From CAZUYC01 sp964624475 (GTDB taxonomy: Bacteria > Myxococcota_A > UBA9160 > SMWR01), in the NCBI GenBank assembly GCA_964624475.1, contig CAZUYC010000100.1, forward strand, positions 59,545 through 123,544: a stretch of DNA of 64,000 bases. Direction: 5' to 3'. A program made the position numbers and the translations under genes. The stretch's first letter is position 1; each line of letters starts with the position of its first letter. This document shows positions 41,657 to 49,895 of the stretch, in pieces. A model generated the notes under the pieces. It made no database searches and was not told the origin of the DNA. It saw nothing but the letters and a program-made list of their open reading frames with translations.

Positions 41657-42666
41657 TCCGCGCCGTCCTCGTCGCGGCCGTGGCCCTCGCCTGCGTCGGC
41701 GCGCTCGTCGCCGGGCTCGGCTATGCGCCGCTCCCGGCGCTGCGCGCGCTCGTCGCCGGGGCGCTCCTCGGCCCGTCCGCGTGGAGCGCGACGCTGCTCG
41801 AGACCACCCCCCTGCTCCTCGCCGGGCTCGGCGTGGCGCTCTGCTTCCGCGCCGGCGTCTGGAACATCGGGGCCGACGGCCAGCTGCTGGCCGGAGCGCT
41901 CGCGGCCACGGCTCTCGCGACCCGCGCTCCCGCGGAGGCCCCGGCCTGGCTGCTCGCGCCGGCGGTGGTGCTCGCGGGCGCGGCGGGAGGGGCTCTCTTC
42001 GGCCTCGCCGCGGGCTGGCTGCGGTCCTCGCGGGGTGTCAGCGAGGTGATCTCGACGATCCTGCTCAACTTCGTCGCGATCCAGTGCGTGGCCCTCGCGG
42101 TGCAGGGTCCGCTGCGGGAGGCGACGGGAGCCTACCCGCAGAGCGACGCGCTCCCGGCCGGCGCCCTGCTCCCCGCCATCGGGCGCGTCCACGCCGGTGT
42201 GGCCGCCGCGCTGATCCTCGCCGCCGTGGGACACTGGTTCGTGTTCCACAGCGCCATCGGCTTCCGGATGCGCGCGGTCGGACTCTCGCCGCGCGCCGCA
42301 CGCTTCGCCGGGATCCGGCCCGAGCGCATCGCGGTCGGCGCGCTCGCGCTCGGAGGCGCGCTCGCGGGGCTCGCCGGGGCCTTCCAGGTGGCGGGCGTGA
42401 CCGGGCGGCTCTACGAAGGCCTCTCGCCGGGCTACGGCTACACCGCGATCGCGGTCGCGCTGCTCGCCCGGCTCGAGCCCCTGGCCGTGGTCGCGTCCGC
42501 GCTCTTCTTCGGGGCGCTCGAGGCGGGCGCCGCGGCCATGCAGCGCGAGGCCGGCGTCCCGGCGCAGGCCACGAAGGTGGTGCAGGGCGTGGTGCTCCTG
42601 CTCTCGATCGGCCTGGCGGCCTCGCCCGGCTGGCGACGGGAGCGCGCGCCGGCGGAGCCGGGCTGA
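41653..42666 (+). CDS. Nucleoside ABC importer permease, subunit 1
   Basis: 337 residues, GTG 41653 overlapping the ATPase stop as GTGA. BPD_transp_2 (branched-chain/ribose-type) permease with about nine membrane helices. Characteristic segments: ETTPLLLAGLGVALCFRAGV, WNIGADGQLLAG, GVSEVISTILLNFVAIQ and RAVGLSPRAARFAGIRPERI (the cytoplasmic coupling helix). The GYTAIAVALLARLEP segment follows. It matches the YufP/RnsC/PnrC-type larger nucleoside permease. It is translationally coupled to the ATPase and to the second permease. Confidence 0.92.
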   Translation: MIRAVLVAAVALACVGALVAGLGYAPLPALRALVAGALLGPSAWSATLLETTPLLLAGLGVALCFRAGVWNIGADGQLLAGALAATALATRAPAEAPAWLLAPAVVLAGAAGGALFGLAAGWLRSSRGVSEVISTILLNFVAIQCVALAVQGPLREATGAYPQSDALPAGALLPAIGRVHAGVAAALILAAVGHWFVFHSAIGFRMRAVGLSPRAARFAGIRPERIAVGALALGGALAGLAGAFQVAGVTGRLYEGLSPGYGYTAIAVALLARLEPLAVVASALFFGALEAGAAAMQREAGVPAQATKVVQGVVLLLSIGLAASPGWRRERAPAEPG

Positions 42667-43577
42667 TGGAGGCGCTGCTCGAGGCCAGCCTGCGGCTCGC
42701 CGCGCCGCTGCTCCTCGCCGCGCTCGGGGAGCTGGTCGTCGAGCGCGCCGGCCTGATCAACGTCGGCATCGAAGGCGCGATGCTCGTCGGCGCCTTCGCC
42801 GGCTTCGCGGTGGCCGCGGAGATGGGAAGCGCTTCGGCGGGCGTCGCCGCCGCCGCGCTGGCCGGAGCCGGGGTGGGGGCGCTCTTCGCGGCCTTCACCG
42901 TCGGGCGGGGCGCGGACCAGATCGTCGTCGGGACCGCCGTGAACCTGCTCGCGTTCGGCGCCAGCGCGCTCGCCGCGCGCGCTCTCTGGGCCGGCGCCCC
43001 GCCGCCGGCCCCGACCGTCGGGCCGCTCTGCTCCGGCTCCGCCGCCGAGCTGCCCTGGCTGGGACCCGTGCTACTGCGCCAGACGCCCTTCGTCTGGGCG
43101 GGCCTCGCGCTCGCGGGCGCGCTCGGAGTCGCGCTCTCGCGGACCCGCGCGGGGTTGCGGCTGCGCGCCGTGGGCGAGGCGGCGCGGGCGGCCGACGCCG
43201 AGGGCGTCGCGGTCGGGCGCACGCGCTTCGCCGCCGCGGTCTTCGGCGCATCCCTCGCGGGGGTCGCCGGCTCCGCGCTCTCCCTGGCGCAATCGGACAC
43301 CTTCACGGAAGGGATGACGGCGGGCCGGGGATTCCTCGCGCTCGCCGTCGTGATCTTCGGGCGCTGGCGCGCGTCGGGGGTGCTCCTCGCGGCGCTCTTC
43401 TTCGGATGCGCGACGGCCGTGCAGTTCCGGCTCCAGGCCCGGGGGGTTGCGATCCCGTACCCGCTCTCGCTCATGCTTCCCCATCTCCTGACCCTCGGCG
43501 TGCTCGCCGTCGCGTCGCTGCGGGCGCGCCCCCCGGGCGACCTCGGCCGGCCCTACCGGCGGGAGGGGGCGGTATAA
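42666..43577 (+). CDS. Nucleoside ABC importer permease, subunit 2
   Basis: 303 residues, ATG 42666 overlapping the previous stop as TGATG. Smaller partner permease with about eight helices: LGELVVERAGLINVGIEGAM near the N-terminus, the coupling segment LRLRAVGEAARAADAEGV and the terminal FLALAVVIFGRWRASGVLLA. Similar to YufQ/RnsD/PnrD. With the BMP lipoprotein, ATPase and first permease it completes a purine-nucleoside-type importer. Confidence 0.92.
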   Translation: MEALLEASLRLAAPLLLAALGELVVERAGLINVGIEGAMLVGAFAGFAVAAEMGSASAGVAAAALAGAGVGALFAAFTVGRGADQIVVGTAVNLLAFGASALAARALWAGAPPPAPTVGPLCSGSAAELPWLGPVLLRQTPFVWAGLALAGALGVALSRTRAGLRLRAVGEAARAADAEGVAVGRTRFAAAVFGASLAGVAGSALSLAQSDTFTEGMTAGRGFLALAVVIFGRWRASGVLLAALFFGCATAVQFRLQARGVAIPYPLSLMLPHLLTLGVLAVASLRARPPGDLGRPYRREGAV

Positions 43578-43594
43578 TCGACGCGGGAGCGGGC

Positions 43595-44074
43595 GTGGTC
43601 GTGCGGATCGCGTATCGGATCGTGTTCGCGATCGGTGTGGCGGCGCTCGGCGCATCGCTCGGTCTCGGACTCGCCCAAGCCCTCCGGCGCAGCGGTCGCC
43701 CGCCGCCGATCCTCGCCGATCCGCTCGTCCGGGCGCAGCGCGAGTTCGCGGGCCGGGACGCGGAGCGCTGGATCGCGGAGGCGCGCAGCCTGACCGAGAT
43801 CCAGCCGCGCAACGTCGGCGCCTTCCTCGCGCTCGGCCGCGCGCTCTCGGAGGACCGGCGCCTCGGTCCGGCGATCCGCGCCTACGAGAGGGCGCTCGCG
43901 CTCGGCCCGGTGCCGCCCATCGCGCACGCGCAGCTCGCGCGCCTCTACTACCGGCGCGGCGACCTCGAGGCGGCGCGCGAGCAGGCGCGGCTCGCGCAGC
44001 GCCGCGGCGTCTCACTCTCCGGCGCGTTCCTGCACGAGCTCGGGCTCGGCGGCGCCGAGGCCGGGGAGGGTTAG
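43595..44074 (+). CDS. Membrane-anchored TPR protein
   Basis: 159 residues, GTG 43595 with GCGGGAGCGG upstream; GTG 43601 is an alternative. One N-terminal anchor (YRIVFAIGVAALGASLGLGL) then TPR-like helices: EARSLTEIQPRNVGAFLALG, AIRAYERALALGPVPPIAH and LYYRRGDLEAAREQARLAQR. Likely a periplasm-facing scaffold. It follows the permease by 17 bases and is followed by the unknown membrane protein 4 bases later, so all may be in one long transcript. Function unknown. Confidence 0.75.
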   Translation: MVVRIAYRIVFAIGVAALGASLGLGLAQALRRSGRPPPILADPLVRAQREFAGRDAERWIAEARSLTEIQPRNVGAFLALGRALSEDRRLGPAIRAYERALALGPVPPIAHAQLARLYYRRGDLEAAREQARLAQRRGVSLSGAFLHELGLGGAEAGEG

Positions 44075-44078
44075 GCAC

Positions 44079-45125
44079 GTGCCCCGCCTCGGCCGCACCT
44101 TCGTGGGGCCCGTCTTCGACACGCTCTGGATCGGTGGCGGGATCACGCTGCCCGCGGCGGTCTGGCTCCTCGTCGACGGGCGCTCGGCGGGGGAGATCCT
44201 GGGGCTCTCGCTCCCCCTGCTCGTGCTGCTCGTGAACCAGGCGCACTTCGCGGCCTCGTCGCTGCGCCTCTACTCGAAGCCGGGAGCGGTCGCCGCCCAT
44301 CCCTTCCTCGCCCATGCGCTGCCGCTGCTCACGCTCGCCGGGCTCTCGCTCGCCGTCGCCTTCTCCGCCGAGCTCGGCCGGCACCTCTGGGCGCTGGCGA
44401 TGACCTGGTCACCGTACCACTACGCGGCCCAGGCCTTCGGGCTCGCCTCGATGTACTGCCATCGCTCGGGCTGCCCGCTCGGCCCGCTCGAGCGCCGGCT
44501 CCTGCGCTGGACCTGCCTGATGCCCTTCTTCCGCAGCCTCCTCGGGGGCGCGGCCTCGGGCCTCGGTCTCGGCTGGCTGCTTCCGCCGGAGCTGCTGGGC
44601 GAGCCGGCCGTGGCATCGGCCGTGATCCTCGGCGTCGCGGTCCTCGACGTGCTCGTCTTCGCGATGCCCGCCGTCTTCTTCGGCGTGGCCTCGCGCGCGG
44701 CGCGCGCGGCGGTGGGCGGGGAGCGCCCGCGCGTTCCGCTGCTCGCGCTCTTCCCGGTGCTCGCGAACGGCCTCTGGTTCGTGCTCTTCGACAGCCTGAA
44801 CGCCTTCGTCTGGGCGACCGTCTTCCACGGCCTCCAGTACCTGGTGCTCGTGTCGATCTTCCACGCGCGGGAGGCGCAAGGCGCCCCGGGCCGGCGCGGC
44901 GCCCTCGTGCGCGTCGCGGCCTTCTACGCCGGCTGCGTGGCGCTCGGCTACGCGCTCTTCCAGTGCTGGCCGGTCGCCTACGAGCTCGCCGGCTTCGGCA
45001 TGGTCGAGAGCACCTTCATGGTCGTCGCCGTGATCAACGTCCACCACTTCGTGGTGGACGCGTACATCTGGCGCCTGCGCCGGGACCCGAACTACGGCAC
45101 CGTGATGGCGGCGAGCCCCGCCTGA
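44079..45125 (+). CDS. Histidine-rich multi-pass membrane protein of unknown function
   Basis: 348 residues, GTG 44079. About nine membrane helices. Conserved-looking polar and His motifs lie within or at the edges of helices: LLVNQAHFAASSLRLYSKPG, MTWSPYHYAAQAFGLASMYC, VFHGLQYLVLVSIFHAREAQ and VAVINVHHFVVDAYIWRLRR. The repeated His and Trp/Tyr pattern recalls membrane-bound di-iron or metal-dependent enzymes, although it is not the classic HXXHH desaturase arrangement. I recognise no named family. The tight spacing with the TPR gene suggests a pair. Confidence 0.72.
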   Translation: MPRLGRTFVGPVFDTLWIGGGITLPAAVWLLVDGRSAGEILGLSLPLLVLLVNQAHFAASSLRLYSKPGAVAAHPFLAHALPLLTLAGLSLAVAFSAELGRHLWALAMTWSPYHYAAQAFGLASMYCHRSGCPLGPLERRLLRWTCLMPFFRSLLGGAASGLGLGWLLPPELLGEPAVASAVILGVAVLDVLVFAMPAVFFGVASRAARAAVGGERPRVPLLALFPVLANGLWFVLFDSLNAFVWATVFHGLQYLVLVSIFHAREAQGAPGRRGALVRVAAFYAGCVALGYALFQCWPVAYELAGFGMVESTFMVVAVINVHHFVVDAYIWRLRRDPNYGTVMAASPA

Positions 45126-45289
45126 GGGACGAGCGCCGGGGGCGTCCCTCCGCAGGCGAGCGCGCTTCCCTTCCTGGGCAAGCGGCTTCCGAACCTGGCG
45201 GCCGCGGCGCGCGCGGCGGCGAGCCGGTCCGAAGCGGTTTTCCGTTGGAATACCCGGTGTTTCCAGCCTGACTGCAGCGATACCGCCCG

Positions 45290-45306
45290 CCGGCACGCCG
45301 CTTGCT
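45290..45306 (+). promoter_or_regulatory. Candidate sigma-54 (-24/-12) promoter
   Basis: CGGCACG (45291-45297), CCGC spacer, TTGCT (45302-45306). The GG of -24 (45292-45293) and the GC of -12 (45304-45305) have the required 10-base spacing, and the match to TGGCACG-N4-TTGCW fails only at the first T. It is 85 bases upstream of the phosphodiesterase start. No enhancer-binding activator is intact nearby. Confidence 0.5.
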
Positions 45307-45390
45307 TCTCGAGTGTGCGGTGTCTCACCCGGTGAGGCTGCCCCGCGCGCGGAGAGGAGCGCCGTGCGGCGCGGGCGCGGAGTCGTCATC

Positions 45391-46542
45391 ATGCGGCTGC
45401 GGATCGCGACGCTCAACACCTGGGCTTTCCCGGCGCCCCTGGCGGAGCGCCTCGACGAGCGCATGGAGGCGCTGGCGCAGCGAATCCCCGCGCTCGGCGC
45501 CGACGTCCTGGCGCTCCAGGAGGTCTGGGCCGCCGGTGCGCGCTCGCGCCTCGTCGCGGCCGGAGCGGCGGCCGGGCTCGGGCACGTCTGGAGGTCCGAC
45601 GGCGCCTTCTTCGGCGGGGGCCTCCTGCTGCTCTCCCGCCTTCCCTTCGTCGCGGCGCGCTTCGAGAGCTACGCGCTGAACGGCGTCCCGCACCGTCCCG
45701 CCCATCCGGACTTCTATGGCGGCAAGGGCTTCCTGCTCGCGAGCGTCGCGACCGAGGTCGGGCCGGTCTCGCTGGTGAACACGCACATGCACGCGCGCTA
45801 CCGGAGCGACGTCGACCACCAGTACGCGGGGCACCGGGCCGCGCAGCTGGTCCAGCTCGCCTCGGCGCTCGCCGCGGTCCGCGGCCCCGTCGGCCTCGCG
45901 GGCGACTTCAACTTCGACGACGGTCACGACGAGTACCGCGCTTTCACCGGTCTCACCGGTGCGAGAGACGCCGCGGCGGTCGTCGGTCGCCTCGAGCCGA
46001 CCGTCTGGCGCGGGAACCCGTACCGCGCGAACCGGACGAGCCCCGACCATCGCATCGACTTCATCTTCACGCGGGACGGCATCGCCCACGACGTTCGCCC
46101 GACGGGGGCCCGGCGCATCTTCGACGAGGTGCTCGAGCGCGACGCCGAGCGCTTCGCGGTCTCGGACCACGCGGGAGTGCTGGCGGAGGTCGAGATCCTG
46201 CCGCGCGCGGCGCGGCCGCTCCCGCCTCCCGCTCCCGGCGCCGTCGCGCTCGCCGCGGCTCTCCTCGAGCGCGGCTACGAGCGCGCGGAGCGACGCCGCC
46301 TGCTCCACCGCCGCCGCGCGGGCGTCGGCCTCGGCGCGAGCGCCGTGGCCGCCGCCGCGCTGCGCTCGGGCCCCCTGACGCGCCGTGGGTTCATGCGCGC
46401 CTCGCTCCAGGGGACCACGCTGCTCGCGCTCGGGGGGACGCTCTCGAGCGGGTTCGTGGCCGAGCTCTACGGCCCGAGTGAGCTCGAAGGCTTCGAGGGG
46501 GCGCGCGAAGCGCTCGCGCGCCTGGCCGGCGCCAGCGGCTAG
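45391..46542 (+). CDS. Endonuclease/exonuclease/phosphatase-family phosphodiesterase with C-terminal hydrophobic RR segment
   Basis: 383 residues, ATG 45391. The EEP domain (about 1-270) shows RIATLNTWAFP, VLALQEVWAAG, the His pair in VNTHMHARYRSD, GLAGDFNFDDGH, SPDHRIDFIFT and VSDHAGVLAE, all catalytic elements of Mg2+-dependent phosphodiesterases such as neutral sphingomyelinases. No N-terminal signal is seen. The C-terminal tail is odd: after an amphipathic helix it ends with LTRRGFMRASLQGTTLLALG, a twin-Arg (RRxFM) followed by a hydrophobic stretch. This resembles a Tat signal but is at the wrong end. It may be a C-terminal membrane anchor. Preceded by a candidate sigma-54 promoter. Confidence 0.84.
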   Translation: MRLRIATLNTWAFPAPLAERLDERMEALAQRIPALGADVLALQEVWAAGARSRLVAAGAAAGLGHVWRSDGAFFGGGLLLLSRLPFVAARFESYALNGVPHRPAHPDFYGGKGFLLASVATEVGPVSLVNTHMHARYRSDVDHQYAGHRAAQLVQLASALAAVRGPVGLAGDFNFDDGHDEYRAFTGLTGARDAAAVVGRLEPTVWRGNPYRANRTSPDHRIDFIFTRDGIAHDVRPTGARRIFDEVLERDAERFAVSDHAGVLAEVEILPRAARPLPPPAPGAVALAAALLERGYERAERRRLLHRRRAGVGLGASAVAAAALRSGPLTRRGFMRASLQGTTLLALGGTLSSGFVAELYGPSELEGFEGAREALARLAGASG

Positions 46543-46650
46543 GGCAAGCGCCCGCAGGGCGCGCGCAGCGAGCCGCAGGCGAGCGGAGTGCGGGCCCCCG
46601 CTAGGCCAGGCGCCCGCAGGGCGCGCGCAGCGAGCCGAGGGCCACCGCTC
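46543..46650 (+). repeat. Two tandem dispersed-repeat copies between convergent genes
   Basis: First unit 46543-46602 (GGCAAGCGCCCGCAGGGCGC, then GCAGCGAGCCGCAGGCGAGC, with the trailing GCGGGCCCCCGC stem). Second unit 46603-46650 is similar but its 3' part is diverged. Together they fill the whole 111-base gap between the convergent phosphodiesterase and VWA genes. Confidence 0.88.
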
Positions 46651-46653
46651 GGA

Positions 46654-48768
46654 CTAGGGCTTCTCCGCGTCCTCGGGTTCCTGCTCGACCCCGAGCTCGA
46701 GTCGCTTGCGCTGATCGTCGGCGCGCTGGCGGGCCTTGGCGCGCTCGCGCTCGATCTCGACCAGCAGGTCCTTGCGCACCTGCTCGGCGCGCTCCTGCTC
46801 CGCGCTCATGCGCACCTGCTTGACCTCGCGCAGGCACTCCTCGAGCAGCCAGTTGCGCTGCGCGGCCAGCTCCTCCGGCACCGAGGGCGCCGGCGCCCCG
46901 GGCTCCATCAGCACCTCGAGGGTCCGGCTCGAGTTCGTCCCGTCCGTCGCCGTCGCGAGCACCTCGATCAGGTTCTTGCCCGGGGCGAGCTCGAGCAGTC
47001 CCGCCCACGCCCCGTCCGCGGTGGAGCGGAAGAAGGCCGCGTCCTGCTTGCGCGTCAGATTGCGCAGCGTGACGTTCTCGAGGTTCGCGAAGCTCACCTC
47101 CTCGACCACCTCGACGAGGTCGCCCGGGTGGCGTACCGGGGTGAAGTAGCCGTCGGTCCGGCTCGCCATCTCGACCGTCGCGACCGGGCCGTCGAGCGCA
47201 TCCGGGCCGATCGCGAAGGAGTGGATGCGGATCTCGGCGCGTGCGGCGCGGCTCGCGGCGCGCAGCACCGCGCGCACGTTGTCGGCCTCGAAACCCGGGC
47301 CGTAGGGGAGCGTCGGCTGGCCGTCCGTGAAGAAGAGCACGAGCTTCTCGCTCTTCGCGTTCGTGCGCGACTGGCCGCCGCGGAGCCCGAGCAGCTCGAT
47401 CGTGGCCTGATCGACGCCGGCCGCCATGTGGGTGCTGCCGTCGGGCTCGCTGGCGAGCACGTGGTCGAGGGCCCGCTCGATGCGCGCATACTCGTTCGTG
47501 AGCGGCTCCAGCGTGACGGCGGGGAGCGGGGGGCGTCCGCCGAAGATGCCGCCGCTGCCCCCGGGCGGCTCGCCCGCGAAGGTGACGAGGCCGAGCCGCG
47601 TGGTGCGCGGATCGAGCCCGCGCACGATCTGGCGCGCAGCGGCCACCTCCGCGGCGAGGATCGAGTCGCCCGGATCCGTGCTCCCCACGTCGAAGATCGA
47701 GCCGACCCGTCCGAGATAGGGCTTGCCGATGCTTCCGTTGCCGTTGATGTCGGCGCCGGTCGGATCGATGGTCGAGCGGGAGGTGTCGATCACGATCATC
47801 ACGTCGAAATGCCGCAGCTCGCCCTGGAGGGCGAGCGCGCGGCCCGCGACGTAGAGCCCGCAGGGGGCCTCGCCGACGACCGAGCCGTTCGAGGGCACGT
47901 CGATCTCGACGTGGACCCGTGTCTGGCCGTTGTCCTGGCCCGGGAGGAGCGGCCCGGGCGGGCGTCCGGTCGCGCTGCCCTGCTCCACGCCCTCCGCGGC
48001 AGCCCCGGCGCGCGCGGCGTCGGGGGGCACGGGAAGCGGCGTCACCTGCTTCTCGAAGGCGGCGAAGGGCCGCCCGACGCCGTTCTCGAGCGGCTCCACC
48101 AGCGCCGCGCGCACGGCCGAGATCGGCGAGACGCTGACGCGGGCGGTGGCGCCGCGGGGCAGATAGGCCTGGAGCATCCCGATCACGCGGCCGCTCTCGA
48201 GCGCGAGCACCGGCGCGCCCCCCCAACCGCGCAGGTCGTCGCCGACGTCGAGGTCCACCTCGATGCGCGACGGCGAGACCTCGGCGACCCGGCCGAAGAG
48301 GTCGTCCTCGTCGTGGCGCGAGCCCTCCGCGATGCCGAGGATGCGCACGCGCGTCTCGGGCTGGACCGGCTCCGCCTCGAGCTGGAGCAGGCGCACGCCC
48401 TGCGGCGCGGCGTCGAGCGCGTACACGACGTAGTCGTCGAAGAGGGTCGCGCCCGGGGCGTTGAAGGGTCGCCCGGGCGGCGCCAGGAAGGCCCGGCTCG
48501 TCGCCACGACCGCCCGCGAGTTGCCGAGCACGAACTGGCCGCCGCCCGCCCGCACGAGCTTCGCGAGGTCGAAGGTGTGCGCGGTCCCCACGGCGGCGGC
48601 GCCGGCCCGCGTGTTCGCCGCCACGAAGAAGACGAGGCCCCGCGTCGCGATCTGACCGTCGATCGGGAAGCTCGGACGCGCGACGGCGGGCCGGTCGGCG
48701 GCCCGCGCCACGCTGCTCCCGCCGAGGGCGAGGGCCGCCAGCAGGCACGCGATCTTCCAACCGAACAC
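46654..48768 (-). CDS. VWA-domain periplasmic protein with degenerate trypsin-like N-terminal region
   Basis: 704 residues, GTG 48768, with a signal peptide (IACLLAALALGGSSVARA). Residues about 40-200 look like a trypsin-like fold (FFVAANTRAGAAAVGTAHTF, FDDYVVYALDA, GWGGAPVLALESGRVIGMLQ), but the Ser motif GDSGGP is replaced by GWGGAP and the His context is absent, so peptidase activity is unlikely. A VWA domain (about 330-540) has the metal-ion site VMIVIDTSRSTIDPTG, then DGSTHMAAGV and LFFTDGQPT, all three MIDAS elements. A C-terminal coiled coil (EQVRKDLLVEIERERAKARQ) ends the protein. It is a probable surface or periplasmic adhesion or assembly protein; binding partner unknown. Confidence 0.83.
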   Translation of the reverse strand: MFGWKIACLLAALALGGSSVARAADRPAVARPSFPIDGQIATRGLVFFVAANTRAGAAAVGTAHTFDLAKLVRAGGGQFVLGNSRAVVATSRAFLAPPGRPFNAPGATLFDDYVVYALDAAPQGVRLLQLEAEPVQPETRVRILGIAEGSRHDEDDLFGRVAEVSPSRIEVDLDVGDDLRGWGGAPVLALESGRVIGMLQAYLPRGATARVSVSPISAVRAALVEPLENGVGRPFAAFEKQVTPLPVPPDAARAGAAAEGVEQGSATGRPPGPLLPGQDNGQTRVHVEIDVPSNGSVVGEAPCGLYVAGRALALQGELRHFDVMIVIDTSRSTIDPTGADINGNGSIGKPYLGRVGSIFDVGSTDPGDSILAAEVAAARQIVRGLDPRTTRLGLVTFAGEPPGGSGGIFGGRPPLPAVTLEPLTNEYARIERALDHVLASEPDGSTHMAAGVDQATIELLGLRGGQSRTNAKSEKLVLFFTDGQPTLPYGPGFEADNVRAVLRAASRAARAEIRIHSFAIGPDALDGPVATVEMASRTDGYFTPVRHPGDLVEVVEEVSFANLENVTLRNLTRKQDAAFFRSTADGAWAGLLELAPGKNLIEVLATATDGTNSSRTLEVLMEPGAPAPSVPEELAAQRNWLLEECLREVKQVRMSAEQERAEQVRKDLLVEIERERAKARQRADDQRKRLELGVEQEPEDAEKP

Positions 48769-49075
48769 GGGGTTTCCCCTTCGGGGCCCCCGGATCCTAC
48801 GGAAGCCCCGCAACGCTGTCACGGCCCGGATCAGCGGTTCGGACGTTCGGCCCCCATCCCTTAGGCGGTCAGCCGCCGCGCGCACTCCCCGCCTGCGGAT
48901 CCGCGAGGGGCGCCACGGGCCGCTTCTCGAGCACGAGGGCCTCGGCGCGCGCCGGCACCTCGACGCCGAGCTCGCCGCGTCCAGGGCCAGCAGCGCGCGC
49001 ATGCGGCCACGGTATCGCCGGACCCGGCCGGGCGCCAAGCGCCGTGGTAGGTTCCCGTCGGGGGGTGGCTCGCGG
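48769..49075. other. Intergenic region between divergent VWA and amidase genes, no gene supported
   Basis: No ORF with convincing composition. On the minus strand a short stretch (GVEVPARAEALVLEKRPVAP) is protein-like but lacks a start and Shine-Dalgarno. Presumably the two divergent promoters lie here, although no good -10/-35 pair can be read. Confidence 0.4.
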
Positions 49076-49879
49076 ATGCGCGCACTCAAGAGCGGTGCGA
49101 CGGCGCTCCTCGCCGCGCTGCTCGCGCTCGCGGCTTCCGCCGCCGCGCCCGAGGTCGACCGCTTCGACACGGTCGTGATCGACGCCGGACACGGCGGCGA
49201 GGACGAAGGCGCGAAGGGCCCCCGCGGCTCCCTCGAGAAGGACGTCGTGCTCGACGTGGTGGCGCGGCTCGCCGCGCGGCTTCGAGAGCGGGACCTGCGC
49301 GTGGTGATGACGCGCGACTCCGACCGCTTCGTACCCCTCGAGCGGCGCACGGCCATCGCGAACGACGCGCGCGGCGACCTCTTCGTGTCGATCCACGCCA
49401 ACGCCGCCCCGGAGCGCGGCGCACGGGGCGTCGAGGCCTTCTTCCTCTCCCTGGACGCCACCGACGAGGCGGCCGCGCGCGTGGCCGAGCGCGAGAACGG
49501 CGCCTTCCGCGCGCGCGGCGCGGCCGCCGCTCCGATCGACGACCCCGTGGTGGCGATCCTCGGCAACCTGATGGCGAACGAGCACCTGAGCGAATCGAGC
49601 GCGTTCGCGCGCATGGCGGCGACTGCGCTCGCGAACGGCGAGGGGCGAGCGTCGCGCGGCGTGAAGCAGGCGCCCTTCGTCGTGCTGGTCGGGCTCCAGA
49701 TGCCGGCTTCGCTGGTCGAGGTGGGATTCATCACCAACCCGCAGGACGAGGCGAGCCTGCGCTCGGGAGAGGGCCGTGAGCAGATCGCGCGCAGGCTCGC
49801 GAGCGCGATCCTCGACTACGGGCGGCGCCACGACACGCTGCGCGGGATCGGGGCCGCCGGCGCGCGCCGGGGCGCGTGA
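49076..49879 (+). CDS. N-acetylmuramoyl-L-alanine amidase (Amidase_3)
   Basis: 267 residues, ATG 49076. Signal peptide (ALKSGATALLAALLALAASA). Zn-dependent amidase of the AmiC type, cleaving the bond between MurNAc and the peptide stem in the periplasm. Motifs: VVIDAGHGGEDEGAKG (first Zn His and Glu), LVSIHANA-like FVSIHANAAPER (second His) and PASLVEVGFITNPQDE (catalytic Glu). No AMIN or LysM targeting domain is present, so another factor must locate it. rdgB starts 16 bases later with a clear Shine-Dalgarno. Confidence 0.92.
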   Translation: MRALKSGATALLAALLALAASAAAPEVDRFDTVVIDAGHGGEDEGAKGPRGSLEKDVVLDVVARLAARLRERDLRVVMTRDSDRFVPLERRTAIANDARGDLFVSIHANAAPERGARGVEAFFLSLDATDEAAARVAERENGAFRARGAAAAPIDDPVVAILGNLMANEHLSESSAFARMAATALANGEGRASRGVKQAPFVVLVGLQMPASLVEVGFITNPQDEASLRSGEGREQIARRLASAILDYGRRHDTLRGIGAAGARRGA

Positions 49880-49895
49880 GCGGAGGCGGCCCGGC

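Noticed and set aside
43573..43578. TATAAT as a -10 box before the TPR gene
   Set aside because: The hexamer is perfect but lies over the stop codon of the permease and no -35-like hexamer is found 16-18 bases upstream. The gene is probably read from the operon.
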